Shown: positions 26,934 through 35,293 of the stretch, piece after piece
Numbering within the stretch: position 1 is the first letter of the stretch
Layout of the letters: every line of letters starts with the position of its first letter
From: Lentisphaerota bacterium
GTDB lineage: Bacteria > Verrucomicrobiota > Lentisphaeria > Victivallales > UBA1829
DNA length: 64,000 bases
NCBI GenBank assembly: GCA_015061915.1
Contig: SUVR01000007.1
Span: forward strand, 62,001-126,000
Direction: 5' to 3'
The notes under the pieces: model-generated
Databases searched by the model: none
Seen by the model: only the letters and a program-made list of their open reading frames with translations
Told to the model about the DNA's origin: nothing
Translations under genes and position numbers: made by a program

Positions 26934-28868
26934 TCAGTCCTTGATAATTGCTTTCTTCGGGCAGCCATCGATACAGGCACCGCACTTGATGCACTTTGCA
27001 GTATCAATAACATGCTTCTGTTTGAGTTCACCGGTGATGGCACCGACGGGGCACATACGTTTGCACTTGGTACAGCCGATACAGGCATCGGTGATCGTCA
27101 GCGTGAAGAGCTTGCGGCAGGTACCTGCCGGGCACTTTTTGTCTCTGACGTGTGCGATGTACTCATCCTTGAAGTAACGGAGTGTGCTGAGGATCGGGTT
27201 CGGGGCAGTCTGACCGAGACCGCAGAGCGCAGTATCAGTAATGGTGACAGCCAGATTTTCCAGTTCTTCCAGCATCTTTTCATCGCCATTGCCGTCGCAG
27301 ATCTTTTCCAGCATTTCCAGCATACGGCGGGTACCGATACGGCAGGGCGTACACTTGCCGCAGGATTCGTCCTTGGTGAAGTCCAGATAGAACTTCGCCA
27401 TGGCAGGCATACAGTCGTGTTCGGAAAGAACGATCATACCGCCGGAACCCATCATGGAGCCGATCTTGGAAAGGTTGCCGTAGTCGATCGGGGTATCCAG
27501 GTTTTCCTTGGTGATACAGCCGCCGGAGGGACCGCCGGTCTGGACAGCTTTGAATTCACTGCCGCCGCTGATGCCGCCGCCGATTTCATAGATGATTTCA
27601 CGGAGCGTCGTACCCATGGGAACTTCCACCAGACCCACGTTGTTGATCTGACCGGCAAGAGCAAAGACCTTGGTACCGGAGTTGCCGCTGATCGTGCGCT
27701 TGAAGTCGCCGTTCTCATCGAGTTCAGCTTTCCAGTTACCGATCTTGCTGTACCAGGCAGCGCCCTTGAGCAGGATCATGGGGATCGCAGCATAGGTTTC
27801 CACGTTGTTCACGTTGGTGGAGCAGCCCCAGTAACCGCCGCCGATGTTGGCGGGGAAGGGCGGTTTCGTGGTGGGTTCGCCACGCTGACCTTCCATAGAG
27901 TGGATCAGAGCAGTTTCTTCACCGCAGACAAACGCACCGGCACCCAGCTTGATCGTGATGTCAAAGCAGAAGTCCGTGCCCATAATGTTGTCGCCGAGGA
28001 GACCCAGTTCACGAGCCTGCTTGATGGCAGTTTCGAGACGGGAGACAGCCAGCGGATATTCCGCACGGATATACACCAGACCGCGCTGTGCGCCGATGGC
28101 ATAAGCGCCGATCGCCATTGCTTCGATGATGCTGTTGGGGTCGCCTTCCATAATGGAGCGGTCCATGAACGCACCCGGGTCGCCTTCGTCAGCGTTACAG
28201 ACAATGTATTTTTCATCCGCCTTGACACCGGCAGCGATCTTCCACTTCAGACCGGTGGGGAAGCCAGCGCCGCCACGGCCGCAGATACCGGAGTTAAGGA
28301 CTTCCTTAACAACATCTGCAGGCTGCATATCAAAGAGGCACTTGGCAAGAGCCTGGTAACCTTCGTTTGCCAGGTATTCTTCAATGTTTTCCGGATCGAG
28401 GAGACCGCAGTTACGCAGGGAGATACGTTCCTGTTTGGCGTAGAAGGACATCTTGGCGTAGTCCTGCACGCGGGTCTTCAGCAGCGGTTCGATGAACAGG
28501 AGGCGTTCCACCAGTTCTTTGCCGACAATGTGTTTTTCAACGATTTCTTTTGCATCATCGGGCGTGACCTGGACATAGAAAACGTTGTCCGGCATGACTT
28601 TCACGATCGGACCCTGTGCGCAGAAACCGAAGCAACCGGTCTGAATGACTTTAACATCATTTTCCAGACCGTTTTCTTTCAGGTACTTGTTCAGGTTGTC
28701 CATAAGCTGCTGTGCGTTGGACGCATGGCAACCGGTACCGCCGCAGCAGAGGATTTCTTTTTTCGCAGAGTGAATGTCATGTTCAGAAGTGCAACGGAGA
28801 GCAAGTTTGTTTTTGCAGCCGTTGTAAGCATCAATCAGAGCTTCTTTGCAAGTGATCTTATTCATCAT
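26934..28868 (-). CDS. hydB: Hydrogenase diaphorase subunit (HydB, NuoF-like)
   Basis: This 644-residue flavoprotein transfers electrons between NAD(H) and the iron-sulfur chain. In order it has an N-terminal thioredoxin-like [2Fe-2S] domain (CCGGTGCHASN, CFGFCAQGP) and the FMN/NADH-binding GRGGAGFPTGLKW and NADEGDPGAFMDRS. It then has a SLBB segment, a 4Fe-4S site (ESCGKCTPCRIG) and two C-terminal ferredoxin clusters (CIGCTKCKRMCP, CIKCGACIDGCP). The extra ferredoxin domain is typical of bifurcating hydrogenases rather than complex I NuoF. The ATG at 28868 follows the hydC stop by 1 nt with GGGG upstream; the next ATG (28865) is equally possible. Confidence 0.95.
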   Translation of the reverse strand: MMNKITCKEALIDAYNGCKNKLALRCTSEHDIHSAKKEILCCGGTGCHASNAQQLMDNLNKYLKENGLENDVKVIQTGCFGFCAQGPIVKVMPDNVFYVQVTPDDAKEIVEKHIVGKELVERLLFIEPLLKTRVQDYAKMSFYAKQERISLRNCGLLDPENIEEYLANEGYQALAKCLFDMQPADVVKEVLNSGICGRGGAGFPTGLKWKIAAGVKADEKYIVCNADEGDPGAFMDRSIMEGDPNSIIEAMAIGAYAIGAQRGLVYIRAEYPLAVSRLETAIKQARELGLLGDNIMGTDFCFDITIKLGAGAFVCGEETALIHSMEGQRGEPTTKPPFPANIGGGYWGCSTNVNNVETYAAIPMILLKGAAWYSKIGNWKAELDENGDFKRTISGNSGTKVFALAGQINNVGLVEVPMGTTLREIIYEIGGGISGGSEFKAVQTGGPSGGCITKENLDTPIDYGNLSKIGSMMGSGGMIVLSEHDCMPAMAKFYLDFTKDESCGKCTPCRIGTRRMLEMLEKICDGNGDEKMLEELENLAVTITDTALCGLGQTAPNPILSTLRYFKDEYIAHVRDKKCPAGTCRKLFTLTITDACIGCTKCKRMCPVGAITGELKQKHVIDTAKCIKCGACIDGCPKKAIIKD

Positions 28869-28869
28869 T

Positions 28870-29385
28870 TTACCCCAGTTTCTTATACTCGTTGACAATT
28901 TCGACAGCCTTGGCAGGAGTGACTTTACCGTACACTTTGCCGTTGACCATCATAACCGGGGCAAGACCGCAAGCACCGACGCAACGGAGGGCGCTGATCG
29001 AGAAAAGGCCATCCGGAGTCGGATTGGTGTCAGCCTTGATGCCGAGTACGCGTTCCACTTCAGAAAGGACCTTTTCAGCACCTTTTACATAGCAGGCAGT
29101 ACCCATGCAGATATCAATACAATATTTTCCCTTCGGTTCGGTGGTGAAGTAGTTGTAGAAACTGACGACACCGGAAACATGAGCTTCGGAGAGGAAAAGC
29201 TTCTGCGCAACGTGAACCTGGACTTCACGGGGCAGATAGCCGAAGATGGCCTGTGCCTTGTGGAGAACCTGGATCAGGCACCCCTGACGGCGATCATCGT
29301 TGCGATCAATACCAAGTCCGTCGATGAACTGATCCAGTTCAGCAAACTTGGCAACTGCTGCTTCAGACAAATTTTTGCAACACAT
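28870..29385 (-). CDS. hydC: Hydrogenase [2Fe-2S] subunit (HydC, NuoE-like)
   Basis: The 171-residue thioredoxin-like protein carries one [2Fe-2S] cluster with the pattern CMGTACYVKGAEKVL followed by CVGACGLAP. It is the small electron-transfer subunit of the trimeric hydrogenase and the first gene of the operon, hydC-hydB-hydA, which ends at the terminator at 25121-25154. The N terminus has an adjacent Cys pair (MCCKN) of unknown relevance. Confidence 0.95.
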   Translation of the reverse strand: MCCKNLSEAAVAKFAELDQFIDGLGIDRNDDRRQGCLIQVLHKAQAIFGYLPREVQVHVAQKLFLSEAHVSGVVSFYNYFTTEPKGKYCIDICMGTACYVKGAEKVLSEVERVLGIKADTNPTPDGLFSISALRCVGACGLAPVMMVNGKVYGKVTPAKAVEIVNEYKKLG

Positions 29386-29712
29386 TGATTTTTGTACCTT
29401 GAGTTTTTTTGTTAGCGTAAAGAACCTGCGTCCCGTGACGCACTTCTGCGTTTTTTTGTTTCAATCCTCTATTCTGCACCTCCATAGAGTAAAGTATTTT
29501 TTTCTCTTGCTATATTTGGAATGAACCATTCACAACCGATAATATAATACAATATCTTACGAATTTCAAACGCAAAAACAAAAAAAGATTAACATTTTAA
29601 GAACTGCGGATTCCGGGAACTGCTTTTATTTAATGATTGACAGAATGTTGTGAGAAAAAAATGAAAAATCAAGAAAAATCTCATTTTTTTTCATTTTTTT
29701 GTTTTTTACCCC
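29386..29712. other. Divergent leader region between hydC and the cold-shock gene
   Basis: This 327-bp AT-rich stretch has no convincing gene. On the hydC side, the minus-strand leader contains two small hairpins that exclude each other: ACGCA/TGCGT (29451-29447 with 29442-29438) and TGCGTC/GACGCA (29442-29437 with 29432-29427). A weak hydC promoter could be TTGTGA and TATAGC near 29510-29540. The rest is poly-A/T rich. Confidence 0.5.
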
Positions 29713-29741
29713 TTTACAAATTGCTAAACTTGTGGTATAAC
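29713..29741 (+). promoter_or_regulatory. Promoter of the cold-shock gene
   Basis: TTTACA (29713-29718), a 17-bp spacer and TATAAC (29736-29741) make a good sigma-70-type promoter, leaving a leader of about 60 nt before the cold-shock start codon. Confidence 0.8.
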
Positions 29742-29754
29742 ATAAGATATACAA

Positions 29755-29785
29755 CCGGAAAGAGCTTAAAACATATACTTTCCGG
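29755..29785 (+). promoter_or_regulatory. Hairpin in the cold-shock mRNA leader
   Basis: CCGGAAAG (29755-29762) pairs perfectly with CTTTCCGG (29778-29785) around a 15-nt AU-rich loop, ending 24 nt before the start codon. Cold-shock mRNAs often have structured leaders; a temperature-sensing role here is only a suggestion. Confidence 0.6.
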
Positions 29786-29809
29786 AAAACAACATAAGGA
29801 ACGAAGAAG

Positions 29810-30028
29810 ATGGCAGAAAGAGAACGCGGCAAGGTAAAGTGGTTCAACAATTCCAAAGGTTATGGCTTCATCGAGCGTGCACAGGGAGATGACATTTTTG
29901 TCCACTACAGTGCAATCCAGATCGAAGGTTACCGCACGCTGAAAGATGGCCAGGAAGTTGAATTCACGGTCCAGACTGGAGCGAAAGGACTCCAGGCAGA
30001 AGATGTTGTTCCTGTAACAGGCGAATAA
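29810..30028 (+). CDS. Cold-shock domain protein (CspA family)
   Basis: This 72-residue single-domain OB-fold RNA chaperone has both RNP motifs: KGYGFIER (RNP1) and DIFVHYS (RNP2). Such proteins bind single-stranded RNA and DNA and ease translation at low temperature or in the stationary phase. A clear promoter, a structured leader and a bidirectional terminator at 30051-30086 define a single-gene unit. Confidence 0.96.
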   Translation: MAERERGKVKWFNNSKGYGFIERAQGDDIFVHYSAIQIEGYRTLKDGQEVEFTVQTGAKGLQAEDVVPVTGE

Positions 30029-30050
30029 ACAACTCTGTACAGCGAAGAAT

Positions 30051-30086
30051 ACGGCGTTTGCTCACATCAGAGCAACGCCGTTTTTC
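30051..30086. terminator. Bidirectional terminator between the cold-shock and PHP genes
   Basis: ACGGCGTTTGCTC (30051-30063) pairs with GAGCAACGCCGT (30070-30081), with one bulge, followed by TTTTT on the plus strand. It includes the stop of the convergent PHP gene. Confidence 0.82.
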
Positions 30087-30931
30087 TTTGCCTTGATCCG
30101 TTCCAGAAACTCGTAAGGAACGTGAAGATTGCCCATACCGGTACCTAAAGAAATTGTAGGTTGATTGTTGCCGTGGTAATCACTGCCGCCGGACAACAGT
30201 AAACCTAATTCAGCAGCGACAGACTGACTGATTGCCTGTTGCCGTTCCGTAAAGAGCGAATAACACCCTTCGACCCCGTCGATCCCCCATCGTATCAGTT
30301 CTTTCAAAAACTTACGCAAAAAAGCGCGGTCACCGCGGCGGTCATGCATCGGATGCGCCCAGAAAGCCAGACCTCCCGCCTGATGAATGATCCGGATCGA
30401 TTCGTCGGGAGGTAAGTATTGTCTGGGAATATAAAAAGGTGTTCCTCGCTTCAAACACTTTGCGAATGCACTCTGGACAGATTCAAAGTATCCTTTTTTT
30501 ACTAATGCTCTGGCAATATGAGGACGACCGACACTTTCTCCTTGTGCAAATTCGGCGACATCGTTATGTGTGATGTCAAATCCGGCAGTATTCAGTCGTT
30601 CAATCAACTTTTTGTTGCGTTCATCACGATTTTGCCGCAACAGTGCAAGAGGGGCGTTGAGATGTTCTGAAGTGCGATCCACGAAAAGACCGACAATATG
30701 TACCTCTTTGCTGAAAAGAGAGGTGGAGATCTCAATTCCGGGGATCGCTTCGATTGGCATCTCTTTTGCAGCCTGTTCAAATTCTTCGAGTCCGGAAATC
30801 GTGTCATGGTCGCAGAGCGCGACTGCCGAAAGTCCCACGCTGACAGCATTCTCCAATAGTTTTGTTGGAGAGTCCGACCCGTCAGATGCGGTGCTGTGTG
30901 TATGTAAGTCAATTTTTCGTTCAATAAGCAT
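30062..30931 (-). CDS. PHP-domain phosphoesterase
   Basis: The 289 residues match RnaseAM/YciV-type PHP proteins: KIDLHTHSTASDGSDSP (metal ligands His-x-His), ALCDHDTISG, IPGIEIST, FWAHPMHD and the terminal GSDYHGNN. Characterised relatives hydrolyse 3',5'-nucleoside bisphosphates or trim the 5' ends of 5S and 23S rRNA. The cytoplasmic enzyme probably uses three metal ions. The minus-strand upstream region has TTGATT, a 16-bp spacer and TATATT (around 30955-30985). It stands as a single gene. Confidence 0.9.
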   Translation of the reverse strand: MLIERKIDLHTHSTASDGSDSPTKLLENAVSVGLSAVALCDHDTISGLEEFEQAAKEMPIEAIPGIEISTSLFSKEVHIVGLFVDRTSEHLNAPLALLRQNRDERNKKLIERLNTAGFDITHNDVAEFAQGESVGRPHIARALVKKGYFESVQSAFAKCLKRGTPFYIPRQYLPPDESIRIIHQAGGLAFWAHPMHDRRGDRAFLRKFLKELIRWGIDGVEGCYSLFTERQQAISQSVAAELGLLLSGGSDYHGNNQPTISLGTGMGNLHVPYEFLERIKAKKNGVALM

Positions 30932-31004
30932 TTAAATTCCAGCCTTTCAGTTGAGCATAATATAACATTATCTTGAAAAAAATCAATATTATACTTTTTG
31001 AGAG

Positions 31005-31033
31005 TTGCAAATTTTTCCTGCCGGTGCTATATT
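31005..31033 (+). promoter_or_regulatory. Promoter of the DksA-like/lspA/miaA unit
   Basis: TTGCAA (31005-31010), a 17-bp spacer and TATATT (31028-31033) preceded by TGC (extended -10) form a strong promoter. This rules out translation from in-frame codons at its position and supports the downstream start at 31083. Confidence 0.8.
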
Positions 31034-31082
31034 AACAAAATATTTAAAAGAAACAACTTTTTTACCGGGAGTCGGAAAGATA

Positions 31083-31541
31083 ATGAAAAAGACATCTTCA
31101 GAAGGTGCTGCGAGCAAAAGCAGTACCAAAAAAACGCCAAAGCTCAAGCTGAACAAAACGCAGAAAAAGCATTATGTCGATACTCTTATGAAACTGCGTG
31201 CAGAGTTCATGAGTCAGCTCCGTTATCATCAGGACGAAGCACTTTCATCCAAGAAAGATGCCGCAGGAGAACGTGCCGGAATGGCTACACATATGGCAGA
31301 CCTGGGCAGCGATAATTTCCGGCACGATCTGGAACTTGGACTTCTTTCTGAAGAAGGTGACGTGATTCTGATGATCGATGAGGCTTTGCAGAAAATCGAA
31401 AACAACGAATACGGCATTTGCATTGAGTGCGGATGCGAGATCAGCCCGGCACGTCTGGAAGCAAAACCGTATGCCCGTTTTTGCACAAAATGCAAAGCAA
31501 TGTATGAAGAAATGGAAGATCCTTCCAGACGGCATCGCTAA
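31083..31541 (+). CDS. TraR/DksA-family zinc-finger protein
   Basis: The 152-residue protein has a Lys- and Ser-rich N-terminal tail (KKTSSEGAASKSSTKKTPKLKLNKTQKK), a long coiled-coil region and a C4 zinc finger (CIECGCEISPARLEAKPYARFCTKC). DksA-type proteins bind RNA polymerase in the secondary channel and act with ppGpp; the acidic tip residues cannot be judged by eye. It is the first gene of a unit with lspA and miaA (5-bp gap to lspA). The basic tail is longer than in typical DksA. Confidence 0.88.
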   Translation: MKKTSSEGAASKSSTKKTPKLKLNKTQKKHYVDTLMKLRAEFMSQLRYHQDEALSSKKDAAGERAGMATHMADLGSDNFRHDLELGLLSEEGDVILMIDEALQKIENNEYGICIECGCEISPARLEAKPYARFCTKCKAMYEEMEDPSRRHR

Positions 31542-31546
31542 TCGTT

Positions 31547-32110
31547 ATGGTTCATAAAAAAATAGAGTGCAATTCGCTTGACGAGCGCAAAACGATCGGC
31601 AGAGCAATTATGCTTTGTCTCATTCTTGCCGTTTTTGATCAGATCACAAAAGAAGCCGTAATTGATACGATCCCGAAATTTTCAAAAAAAACAGTCATAC
31701 CCGGCTTTTTTGACCTGACCTACGTTACAAATCCCGGCGCTGCATGGGGAATCATGGAGGGGAAGGGCATTTTATTGTTGACGATTTCTATGGCTGTTGT
31801 TGTGGCGATGATCCTCTTCTTCAGAAAACTGTGTGACGGATGGCGCGAACGTTATTATGCTCTGCTCCTTGTTGTATCCGGCGTTCTGGGAAATTCTTAC
31901 GATCGGATCTTCCGAAGCAGTTATGGTAAATTCTGCGATGGTGAAGTTGTTGACTTCCTGTCCTTCCATATCGGAAATATTCGCTGGGCTGTCTGGCCTT
32001 CTTTTAATGTTGCAGATACGGCGATCTGTATCGGTGTCGGATTGTTTGTCCTGTCTAATTTTATTCGCCCGGAATCAGAAAAAAAAGATGCAAAAACGAA
32101 CGCTGCGTGA
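31547..32110 (+). CDS. lspA: Lipoprotein signal peptidase (signal peptidase II)
   Basis: This inner-membrane aspartyl protease removes signal peptides from prolipoproteins. The 187 residues have four membrane segments and the conserved blocks VTNPGAAWGI, LGNSYDRIF (first catalytic Asp) and FNVADTAI (second catalytic Asp), with VVDFLSFHIG between them. It lies between the DksA-like gene and miaA and overlaps the chosen miaA start by 23 bp. Confidence 0.95.
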   Translation: MVHKKIECNSLDERKTIGRAIMLCLILAVFDQITKEAVIDTIPKFSKKTVIPGFFDLTYVTNPGAAWGIMEGKGILLLTISMAVVVAMILFFRKLCDGWRERYYALLLVVSGVLGNSYDRIFRSSYGKFCDGEVVDFLSFHIGNIRWAVWPSFNVADTAICIGVGLFVLSNFIRPESEKKDAKTNAA

Positions 32111-33011
32111 TTTTGTTCGTGCAGACGGACAAATGCCCATTATTATGGGACCAACGGCATCGGGAAAATCATCCCTTGCATTAAAAATTGCCTCGCTTTG
32201 CGGTGGTGAGATCGTTTCTGCTGATTCCATGCAATTATATCGCGGGTTGGAGATTGGAGTTGCAAAGCCAACTGCCGAAGAACAAAAAACAGTCCGGCAT
32301 CATCTTCTCGATATAATGGATATTACGGAAAAGTCGGATATTTTCCGTTTTTGCACGGATGCGGAAAATGCAATAGCAGATATTCGTTCCCGCAATAAAT
32401 TGCCTGTTGTTGTCGGCGGCAGTGGACTTTATCTGCGGGCTCTTATTTATGGACTTGATCCCCTCCCTGCTGATCAGACGCTCCGGGACGAGCTTGATGC
32501 AAAATATGATAATGAACAACATTTTCCTGAATTGGTCGACTTTATGCAGAAGCATTGTCCGGATGATTGTGCAAAATTTTATCAGCACCGGAGAAAACTG
32601 ATCCGGGCTTGTGAAGTTTATATGCTGACCGGTCAACAAATAACCCATCTGCAAAATGTGCAGAAAAATAAAGCTCCGCGTTCTGATGCAAAAAGCTTTG
32701 TTCTTGTCTGGGAACGGGATATTCTGAAACAACGTATCCGGCAGCGTGCGGAAGAAATGTTGAAGACCGGTTGGATCGATGAAGCCGCGCTGTTGATCCG
32801 TAACGGGTTGCTTCAGACACCCACCGCATGGCAGGCACTGGGGTACTCTCTCATTGCAAAGTTCCTTGAAGGAAAAATGAACCGGGCTGAACTGTTGGAA
32901 TCAATCAGCATTGCAACCTGGCAGTTTGCAAGACGGCAGATTACCTGGTTCGCACATCAGCATCCGGAAGCTGAATTCATACAGATGCCTTTTGAGTTCT
33001 GTAAAGAATAA
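32088..33011 (+). CDS. miaA: tRNA dimethylallyltransferase
   Basis: MiaA adds a dimethylallyl group to A37 of tRNAs that read U-starting codons. The 307 residues include the P-loop GPTASGKSS (21-29), the SADSMQLYRGLEIGVAKP segment, GGSGLYLRALIYGL and the ARRQITWF tail. The ATG at 32088 lies inside the lspA end; an in-frame ATG at 32133, just before the P-loop, is a possible alternative. The 3' end overlaps the convergent gtrA gene by 35 bp. Confidence 0.94.
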   Translation: MQKRTLRDFVRADGQMPIIMGPTASGKSSLALKIASLCGGEIVSADSMQLYRGLEIGVAKPTAEEQKTVRHHLLDIMDITEKSDIFRFCTDAENAIADIRSRNKLPVVVGGSGLYLRALIYGLDPLPADQTLRDELDAKYDNEQHFPELVDFMQKHCPDDCAKFYQHRRKLIRACEVYMLTGQQITHLQNVQKNKAPRSDAKSFVLVWERDILKQRIRQRAEEMLKTGWIDEAALLIRNGLLQTPTAWQALGYSLIAKFLEGKMNRAELLESISIATWQFARRQITWFAHQHPEAEFIQMPFEFCKE

Positions 33012-33411
33012 GCTTTTTTGCAAAAAAGTTCCAGAAGAAAACGATTACAGTCGCAACGATTTTGGAAAGCAGATAATGTATACCCCATAAATCGGTCAAT
33101 GTATACATGATGATCTCCGTGTAAAACAACCCGGCAAAACAGATCAGGAAAAAGATCAATCTTTCCCGCATCTTGTTCTGTAAGGTCACCTTAAATACAA
33201 GAATTTTCGTAAAAATAAAATTGGCAACAACTCCACCGCAAAAAGCAAGTCCTGCAGCAAGCAGGTAATTAACGGCGCAATACTCTTTCAGAAAAAAAAG
33301 AATGGCATAGTCGACAACAAAAGAAATTCCTCCGACAAAAAGATAACGGAAAATTTGTAATGCCGTAGAATCCGTTTTTGCGTAACAAATCTGTTTCAGA
33401 TACGATAACAT
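32977..33411 (-). CDS. GtrA-family membrane protein
   Basis: The 144 residues contain four hydrophobic segments and the GtrA signature (LQIFRYLFVGGISFVVDYAILFFL, then GGVVANFIFTKILVF, and a closing NFFAKKLILYR). GtrA proteins are thought to help move polyprenyl-linked sugars across the membrane for polysaccharide modification. It is the last gene of the leuS operon, starting 1 nt after the rsmE stop. Confidence 0.9.
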   Translation of the reverse strand: MLSYLKQICYAKTDSTALQIFRYLFVGGISFVVDYAILFFLKEYCAVNYLLAAGLAFCGGVVANFIFTKILVFKVTLQNKMRERLIFFLICFAGLFYTEIIMYTLTDLWGIHYLLSKIVATVIVFFWNFFAKKLILYRTQKASV

Positions 33412-33412
33412 A

Positions 33413-34120
33413 TCAGGAAAGCCGTCCAGTGATATAAGATAGTGCAAATTCCACCCGGAGAATATGACTGCCAAGCTCTACACTCTCAAAGCCAAGCTCC
33501 CGGAAGCGTTCAATTTCTGCTTTGATAAAACCGCCTTCCGGTCCGATTGCAACAACGAGTTCCTGATCTCCCAGATCGCGGGGGCAGGGAATTGCATCGA
33601 CCGGATGGGCAACAAGGCGGCGGCAGGTTATGTGTTCAGCTTCTTTTTCACGCCACTCACGAAAGGAATGAAAGAATTTTAACTGTGGGGCAATGGTGTC
33701 AACACCCTGTTCCAGTCCCAAAAATATTTCATTCGCAATATTTTCCGGCATCATCGCCGAACTGTTCCAGTAGCTTTTTTCGACTCTTTCCGTTTGAATA
33801 AATGTGGCTTCCGGAATCCCCGCAGATGCGAGAAAATGCAGGCATTTTTTGAAGCTCTGCGGACGGGGCAGGGCAATCACAAACTTCAATTTTTTCTTTT
33901 GCGGCGGATCTTTATCCAGATTAAGAATTCTTAAACGGGCTTCCTTTTTGGATGGAACGATCAATTCAGCCTCTCCAATCTTTCCATCCAGTACACCGGT
34001 CTTGATCCGGTCTCCTGCTTTACCATGAAGCACACTGGCAATGTGCAGAGACTGCTCCGGCGTTGCTGTAAAAATGCCGGAATCGTCAATTTTATCTTGC
34101 TGAATAAGTAAAAGATTCAT
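33413..34120 (-). CDS. rsmE: 16S rRNA (uracil1498-N3)-methyltransferase
   Basis: This SPOUT-class methyltransferase modifies U1498 of 16S rRNA. The 235 residues include an N-terminal PUA-like domain, the ERVEKSYW segment and the cofactor-binding knot motif VVAIGPEGGFIKAE near the C terminus, followed by LGSHILRVE. The ATG at 34120 lies 2 nt after the coaC stop; a TTG two codons earlier is less likely. Confidence 0.93.
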   Translation of the reverse strand: MNLLLIQQDKIDDSGIFTATPEQSLHIASVLHGKAGDRIKTGVLDGKIGEAELIVPSKKEARLRILNLDKDPPQKKKLKFVIALPRPQSFKKCLHFLASAGIPEATFIQTERVEKSYWNSSAMMPENIANEIFLGLEQGVDTIAPQLKFFHSFREWREKEAEHITCRRLVAHPVDAIPCPRDLGDQELVVAIGPEGGFIKAEIERFRELGFESVELGSHILRVEFALSYITGRLS

Positions 34121-34122
34121 GT

Positions 34123-34674
34123 TCAACAGTTCATCATCAATTTGTCGATGGCTTGCAAAATCGTTTCCGGTTCACTCATTCTGCCTTTTCCATTGTCTCC
34201 GCAGGCAAGATGTCCGCTCTCCGGACCGATAAAGAAAACACCACGCTTCTTTAAGATTTCCACATTGTCGCAATAAGCAGGACTTTCCAGCATACCGGTA
34301 TTCATAGCCGGAGCAAGCAGGACTTTTCCGCGGAATGCAAGGGCAGTTGTGGACAATGCTTCATCTGCAATTCCATGCGTGTATTTTCCGATAAAGTTTG
34401 CAGTGCAAGGTGCAACAACCAGCAGCTTTGCCTGCTGTGCCCAAGCGATGTGAGCCGGTTTCCATTCCGGAGTCGCAAATAAATCAGTCAATACAGGATT
34501 GCCGGAAAGCGTAAAAAAAATCCGTTCCGAAATCAATTTACGCGCATTGGGGGTCATCACAACGAGGACATTATACTTCTTTGCAAGTTTACTGCAAAGA
34601 TCTGCCGCTTTGTATACGGCGATCCCTCCGGTCACACCGAGAATAACCGTTTGCTTTTCAGTCGATTCATTCAT
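34123..34674 (-). CDS. coaC: Phosphopantothenoylcysteine decarboxylase (stand-alone CoaC)
   Basis: This flavin enzyme decarboxylates phosphopantothenoylcysteine in coenzyme A synthesis. The 183 residues match the N-terminal half of CoaBC: ILGVTGGIAVYKAADL, the active-site segment EWKPAHIAWAQQAKLLVVAPCTANFIGKYTHGIADE and APAMNTGML. The ligase half is encoded separately at 8104-8751. It overlaps the gmk end by 8 bp. Confidence 0.93.
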   Translation of the reverse strand: MNESTEKQTVILGVTGGIAVYKAADLCSKLAKKYNVLVVMTPNARKLISERIFFTLSGNPVLTDLFATPEWKPAHIAWAQQAKLLVVAPCTANFIGKYTHGIADEALSTTALAFRGKVLLAPAMNTGMLESPAYCDNVEILKKRGVFFIGPESGHLACGDNGKGRMSEPETILQAIDKLMMNC

Positions 34675-35293
34675 AGAAAGGAGACTCCTTCATTCTTTTT
34701 ACTGCAAGACGCTGCGATTCGATCAGTGCTGTAAAACGGGCTGCTGCACTTTCCAGTTCGTCGTTCAATATTACATAGTCATACCGGTTCCAGTATTCCA
34801 TTTCCGTGCGGGCATTTTTCAACCGGCGTTCAAGCGTTTCTTCCGTTTCTGATCCTCTGCCCCGCAAACGTTTTTCCAGCTCGGTATAAGATGGAGGCAT
34901 CACAAAAACAAAAACGCAGGATTCGGCAAAAAAAGGTTCTTTTCTGCAGAGATCGCGCAACTGCATCGCTCCCTGTACATCAATGTCCAAAAGGACATCC
35001 ATCCCCCGTTCCATCCGTGAGACTAATTCACTTTTCAGGGTTCCGTAAAAATTCCCATGGACTTCAGCGTGTTCTGCAAAGGCATCCTGATCAAGCAGCG
35101 ACTTGAATTTTTCCCGGGAAACAAAATGGTAATCCACACCATCCTGCTCGCCTTCGCGCGGCTGTCTGGTGGTGCAGGATACAGAAAATTCAAAGCCGCC
35201 GGTCGACTGAAGGGCTTTTTTGTATAATGTCGATTTCCCGGAACCACTCGGTCCGGAAAGGATCAAAACCATTCCGTTGCGTTTTGTATTCAT
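34667..35293 (-). CDS. gmk: Guanylate kinase
   Basis: It phosphorylates GMP to GDP. The 208 residues start with the P-loop GPSGSGKSTLYK and contain SCTTRQPREGEQDGVDYHFV (GMP binding), VLLDIDVQGAMQL and the RLKNARTEMEYWNRYDYVI lid. It overlaps coaC at its 3' end and glycerate kinase by 4 bp at its 5' end, all in the leuS operon. Confidence 0.96.
   Translation of the reverse strand: MNTKRNGMVLILSGPSGSGKSTLYKKALQSTGGFEFSVSCTTRQPREGEQDGVDYHFVSREKFKSLLDQDAFAEHAEVHGNFYGTLKSELVSRMERGMDVLLDIDVQGAMQLRDLCRKEPFFAESCVFVFVMPPSYTELEKRLRGRGSETEETLERRLKNARTEMEYWNRYDYVILNDELESAAARFTALIESQRLAVKRMKESPFYE

Noticed and set aside
25153-28895. Long plus-strand frames opposite hydA and hydB
   Set aside because: The minus-strand proteins have complete cofactor motifs; the antisense frames give low-complexity residues with no family features.
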